A DNA stretch of 64,000 nucleotides from Flavobacterium potami (GTDB lineage: Bacteria > Bacteroidota > Bacteroidia > Flavobacteriales > Flavobacteriaceae): positions 62,001 through 126,000 of the forward strand of contig NZ_JAINUY010000006.1 in assembly GCF_020026915.1 (NCBI RefSeq), read 5' to 3'. The position numbers were made by a program, and so were the translations under genes. Positions 62,643 through 64,000 of this stretch are shown one piece after another. Positions within the stretch are counted from its first letter, which is position 1; every line of letters begins with the position of its first letter. Below the pieces are notes generated by a model. The model saw nothing but the letters and a program-made list of their open reading frames with translations, did no database searches and was not told the origin of the DNA.

Positions 62643-63662
62643 ATGAGATATTTAATAACGGGTGGATGTGGGTTTTTAGGATCCAATTTGGCTGCTGAAG
62701 TTTTACAAAGAGGTGACGAACTTTTTGTTTTTGATAATTTGTATCGCACCGGTACAGAGCAAAATTTGAAATGGTTACAATCCATAGGGAAATTTAAATT
62801 TTACCATTCAGATATACGTTCATATAATGACGTTGAATATGCCATTAAAGATTGTAAACCTGATATTATTTTCCATTTGGCAGGACAAGTCGCTATGACA
62901 ACTTCTTTGGATAATCCTAGATTTGATTTTGAGGTAAATGTATTGGGCGGTAATAATGTTTTGGAAGTTGTTCGAAAATTTAGCCCTGATACAATAGTAA
63001 CCTATTCTTCTACCAATAAAGTTTATGGTGATTTGGAATGGGTAGAATATGAAGAAACAGAAACAAGATTCAAAGCAAAAGGTTTTGAAAATGGTTTTGA
63101 TGAAAATGTATTACTTGATTTTCAATCTCCTTATGGATGTTCAAAAGGGGCTACCGACCAATATATGCTTGATTACGCGAAAATGTTTGATTTGAAAACT
63201 GTTGTTTTTAGACATTCCTCAATTTTTGGCGGGAGGCAATATGCTACAGCTGATCAAGGTTGGATAGGTTGGTTTGTAAAACAGGCTATTGATATAAAAA
63301 GTGGTGAATTAAAAGAACCATTTACTATATCAGGTTCTGGTAAGCAAGTAAGAGACGTCCTTTTTGGTGATGATCTTATAAAATGTTATTTCTCGGCTAT
63401 CAATTCAATTGAGAAAACAAAAGGTAAAGCATTTAACATTGGTGGAGGGATGGGAAATAGTCTTTCATTATTGGAACTTTTTGCTATTTTAGAAAAAGAA
63501 TTGAATATTGAAATGAAGCATAATAAATTACCTTGGCGAAAAAGTGATCAGAAGGTATATGTTGCAGACATTAAAAAGGCTAAAGATACTTTTAATTGGA
63601 CACCAACTATTGATAGTCATGAAGGAGTTAGGAAAATGGTCGAATGGGTAAAGTCGATTTAA
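62643..63662 (+). CDS. rfbE: CDP-paratose 2-epimerase (CDP-tyvelose synthase)
   Basis: 339 residues. It matches Salmonella Tyv/RfbE closely in many blocks: LITGGCGFLGSNLA, FHLAGQVAMTTSLDNPRFDF, YSSTNKVYGDLE, SPYGCSKGATDQYMLDYAKM, FRHSSIFGGRQYATADQGW and SGSGKQVRDVLF. It turns CDP-paratose into CDP-tyvelose (3,6-dideoxy-D-arabino-hexose) via a transient 2-keto step. It lies 4 bases after rfbH and completes the pathway. Other 2-epimerases (glucose-type) lack the RHSS and GWFV context, so the call is strong. Confidence 0.95.
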   Translation: MRYLITGGCGFLGSNLAAEVLQRGDELFVFDNLYRTGTEQNLKWLQSIGKFKFYHSDIRSYNDVEYAIKDCKPDIIFHLAGQVAMTTSLDNPRFDFEVNVLGGNNVLEVVRKFSPDTIVTYSSTNKVYGDLEWVEYEETETRFKAKGFENGFDENVLLDFQSPYGCSKGATDQYMLDYAKMFDLKTVVFRHSSIFGGRQYATADQGWIGWFVKQAIDIKSGELKEPFTISGSGKQVRDVLFGDDLIKCYFSAINSIEKTKGKAFNIGGGMGNSLSLLELFAILEKELNIEMKHNKLPWRKSDQKVYVADIKKAKDTFNWTPTIDSHEGVRKMVEWVKSI

Positions 63663-63675
63663 AGCAATAAATAAA

Positions 63676-64000
63676 TTGAAAAATAAACTTTATTTATTAA
63701 AAAATAAACTAGGAATTGATGGAGCAATTGCTTTTACCTCTCTATCTCGAATCATTCAGGCGGCTGGAGGAGTAGTATCCATTGTTCTTGTCGCAAGTTT
63801 ATTAGATGGTGTAGAACAGGGGTTTTATTATACTTTCGCAAGTATTCTTGCCATTCAGGTTTTTTTTGAACTTGGACTTAATGGTATTATAATACAATAT
63901 GTTGCTCATGAAGTTTCACACTTGAATTTGGTAGGGAATAATTATGAGGGTAATATAGTAAATTTGTCTCGTGTTGCCTCACTACTCCATTTTACAGTTA
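63676..64000 (+). CDS. Flippase-like membrane protein, N-terminus only
   Basis: An open frame runs from a TTG at 63676 to the window edge with 108 codons. No in-frame ATG lies between the rfbE stop and the edge, so TTG (LKNKLYLLKNKLG) is the likely start. The visible part has hydrophobic helices (IIQAAGGVVSIVLVASLL, FASILAIQVFFELGLNGIII) arranged like the first helices of the Wzx/MATE-type polysaccharide flippase family. As part of the operon it would move lipid-linked repeat units across the inner membrane. Only the first quarter is visible. Confidence 0.7.
   Translation, partial: MKNKLYLLKNKLGIDGAIAFTSLSRIIQAAGGVVSIVLVASLLDGVEQGFYYTFASILAIQVFFELGLNGIIIQYVAHEVSHLNLVGNNYEGNIVNLSRVASLLHFTV

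Overview
The window is a low-GC stretch of a Bacteroidota chromosome, almost certainly Flavobacterium or a close relative. The reasons are the TAnnTTTG promoter elements, the SusC/SusD pairs, a str operon that ends with rpsJ and lacks tuf, the zinc-ligand-poor L36, a UpxY-type NusG paralogue, and proteins that read as flavobacterial throughout. I see no tRNA, rRNA, CRISPR array, insertion sequence or prophage.

Region 1 (1-6760) holds housekeeping and small envelope genes: a lipoprotein cut by the left edge, radC, a YjjG-type HAD phosphatase, a secreted protein of unknown function, rarA, a rhomboid protease, another unknown secreted protein, a DUF2490 outer-membrane protein and rlmB. Region 2 (6780-18300, all minus strand) has two tandem SusC/SusD outer-membrane uptake pairs, each closed by or preceded by clear terminators, plus an Omp85-like barrel. 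No glycosidase or sensor lies beside them, so the substrate is unknown. The two SusC genes share their N-terminal coding sequence and about 65 bases of upstream DNA, which points to duplication with the promoter.

Region 3 (18380-35965) is the ribosomal protein supercluster. A str operon (rpsL-rpsG-fusA-rpsJ) ends at a terminator. A 405-base gap with a new promoter and a hairpin leader follows, then S10, spc and alpha genes run from rplC to rplQ, including the short rpmJ. Hairpins before rplC, rpsH and rpsD look like candidate autoregulatory leaders, and rpsH appears to have its own promoter. Region 4 (36040-44050) is central metabolism and housekeeping: carA, eno, citrate synthase, two guanidine-modifying-superfamily enzymes, marC, a CoA-binding protein and recR, mostly separated by strong terminators.

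Region 5 (44100-64000) is a surface polysaccharide locus running off the right edge. The first block has a short Wza-like lipoprotein, a Wzc-like tyrosine kinase, a WbpP/TviC-like UDP-HexNAc 4-epimerase, a UDP-glucose dehydrogenase and upxY. After upxY come a terminator, a new promoter and a compact three-way-junction RNA that starts almost at the predicted transcription start. The second block has a TviB/WbpO-like UDP-HexNAc dehydrogenase, manC, rfbB, a second exporter pair (multi-SLBB protein plus kinase-less Wzz), and then a complete set for CDP-tyvelose: a ferredoxin-type reductase, rfbF, rfbG, a CDP-paratose synthase candidate, rfbH and rfbE. A flippase-like gene begins at the edge. Together the genes predict a polymer containing UDP-HexNAcA-, GDP-mannose-, 6-deoxyhexose- and tyvelose-derived sugars. 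The most novel items are the leader RNA after upxY and the tyvelose pathway with a domain-permuted reductase.
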